A stretch of DNA of 64,000 nucleotides, taken from Sphaerobacteraceae bacterium (GTDB lineage: Bacteria > Chloroflexota > Chloroflexia > Thermomicrobiales > Thermomicrobiaceae). The stretch is from assembly GCA_007695115.1 (NCBI GenBank), contig REEK01000112.1, forward strand, positions 36,895-100,894, given 5' to 3'. The position numbers and the translations under genes were made by a program. The notes beneath the pieces are model-generated. The model was not told the DNA's origin. It did no database searches and saw nothing but the letters and a program-made list of their open reading frames with translations. Below are positions 63,212-64,000 of the stretch, in pieces. Position 1 is the first letter of the stretch, and each line of letters starts with the position of its first letter.

Positions 63212-63540
63212 CTGAAGAATCAGCTTCCGCGGTACCACCCTCGTTGGGCGCTGTTCGCACAGCTACCCCGCTCTCCGAGTACGGGACAGAATCAGTGATT
63301 CAAGACCGATGTAGGGGCCAACGCCCCTCTCGGCCCGCACTACCGTGAAGTAGCGCAATGTCCGATACCCAGCTCCCAGATAACGGTGGAGTCTCCGTTG
63401 CCGCCTACTAGCTTTCGCGTTCGGGGCACAGCTCCCGGATCCATTCGGCATTCGCGCTGACACCGGGCTTTCACCAACCGCCGGCTCTCTGGGTCTCGCC
63501 TGAATGCGTACTCGTTCCGATCAACGCCGTTCAGCTATTA
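63181..63540 (-). promoter_or_regulatory. Tryptophan T-box leader of the trp operon
   Basis: Canonical T-box on the minus strand. Stem I has AGAGAGCCGG and GGTTGGTGAAAG-type distal loops, and the specifier loop reads GAA-TGG-ATCCGGGAGC with the Trp codon at 63441-63443. Stem II and a short stem III hairpin follow, then AGGGTGGTACCGCGG (63227-63241) and a terminator. Uncharged tRNA-Trp should stabilise the antiterminator and allow expression of trpE and all genes below it. Confidence 0.96.
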
Positions 63541-63546
63541 GAAGGC

Positions 63547-63576
63547 AATATACCTGTGGGGAGGCATGAATGTCAA
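63547..63576 (-). promoter_or_regulatory. Promoter of the trp operon
   Basis: Minus strand: perfect TTGACA (63571-63576), 18-base spacer, TATATT (63547-63552). The predicted start near 63540 is just upstream of T-box stem I. Between this promoter and the next gene (63577-63709) I see nothing else I can support. Confidence 0.82.
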
Positions 63577-63709
63577 GCTGAACCGCGAGCGAGAGTGTGT
63601 GCTACCAGAACTGCTGCATGCTACGATACAGCCTGTCACCATCTATACGATTCAGGATATTCGCTTCTTTCGCAACAAGAAGATCTCATACGAAGGCTGG
63701 GGAACAGCG

Positions 63710-64000
63710 ATGGCACGGGGTAAGGGCAAACGAAAACAGCAGACACGGGTTGAGGACTATCGATACGACGATCAGCGATTGAACAATCCTCCGGTCGGGC
63801 TGGCGAGCTACGAGAAGCAGGTCTCAGAGCCGCAGGTGAAGACGTACCCGTATGATCCGCACCTCTCGCCGCAGCTCGTCTGGGCCGGGAAACCAGGGCT
63901 GGAATCGATCGAGGTGGCAGATGCTGCCGGGATTGATGTCGAGACGATGCCACTGCATATCCATGAGCGCGTATCAACCCGAGCGATCATCGACGCCGTC
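63710..64000 (+). CDS. Site-specific DNA methyltransferase, N-terminal part (cut by window edge)
   Basis: The first 97 codons are visible. A basic start (MARGKGKRKQQTR) is followed by a segment running PYDPHLSPQLVWAGKPG and, later, PLHIHERVSTRAIIDAV. This PYDPHLxPQLVWAGK plus HxHER layout is what I know from the N-terminus of type III-like or adenine-specific DNA methylases. The catalytic NPPY-type and FxGxG motifs would lie beyond the window, so the assignment rests on the N-terminus alone. GGGGA precedes the ATG. It may open a restriction-modification or DNA-modification locus to the right. Confidence 0.65.
   Translation, partial: MARGKGKRKQQTRVEDYRYDDQRLNNPPVGLASYEKQVSEPQVKTYPYDPHLSPQLVWAGKPGLESIEVADAAGIDVETMPLHIHERVSTRAIIDAV

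Noticed and set aside
1..64000. Insertion sequences, prophage, CRISPR arrays, rRNA genes
   Set aside because: No transposase-like product, no regularly spaced repeats beyond the in-gene tandem repeats, and no rRNA-like sequence was seen.

Overview
The window is a gene-dense stretch of a bacterial chromosome, about 58-62% GC in the lines I counted, with no insertion sequence, phage, CRISPR array or rRNA. Gene content and order point to Chloroflexota, most likely a Thermomicrobia-like lineage. The clues are T-box leaders, a trpEGDCFBA-aroH-aroF operon, a TIGR03663/Agl23-type membrane protein, a DUF3048 lipoprotein, a split accD-accA pair and a divergent sigma-54. The taxonomic call is inference from gene families, not from a marker alignment. 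ATG, GTG and TTG starts are all used, and many adjacent genes overlap by 1-4 bases.

Layout. 1-3.4 kb (minus): udk (cut by the window edge) and leuS, behind a T-box leader whose stem III encloses a complete tRNA-Ala(GGC) gene. 3.5-5.5 kb (plus): an NfeD-family protein and YajQ. 5.5-14.7 kb (minus): a three-gene phospholipid cluster (CDP-alcohol phosphotransferase, HAD phosphatase, acyltransferase), a DUF3048 lipoprotein, a proline-rich membrane protein with tandem repeats, and the rpsF-ssb-rpsR operon followed by a parvulin-type foldase. 14.8-18 kb: a lower-GC SDR gene and an oligopeptide-binding lipoprotein. 18-20 kb: thrC-thrB. 20-27 kb (minus): hyuA, an FMN-barrel protein, hyuB and two peptide-type ABC permeases. 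27-30 kb (minus): a GalT-like enzyme and glgC. 30-35.8 kb: accD-accA, an M50 protease, rpoN and pyrB. 36-42.8 kb: sigA, a DapA-family aldolase, secreted and membrane proteins, sppA and a PPDK-regulatory protein. 43-47 kb (plus): two large polytopic glycosyltransferase-like proteins. 47-53 kb: a lone receiver protein, dxs, rsmG, malate synthase, and rpsP-khpA-rimM. 54-63.6 kb (minus): trpEGDCFBA-aroH-aroF-hisIE under a Trp T-box. The last 290 bases hold the start of a DNA methyltransferase.

How the parts fit. Two T-box leaders can be compared directly. Their specifier triplets lie in the same local sequence (GAA-codon-xTCCGGGAGC): TGG (Trp) for the trp operon and CTC (Leu) for leuS. One Trp-sensing leader therefore appears to head a ten-gene run from DAHP synthase through chorismate to tryptophan, with a histidine gene at the end. 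The ribosomal operon has a strong promoter and a leader hairpin that looks like the S6:S18 autoregulatory element.

The most unusual features are the tRNA-Ala gene nested inside the leuS T-box, an unassigned structured leader before malate synthase, and a sigma-54 carrying a four-cysteine zinc-ribbon-like insertion. Also notable are paired palindromes at the glgC start site and lineage-specific low-complexity tails on three ribosomal proteins.
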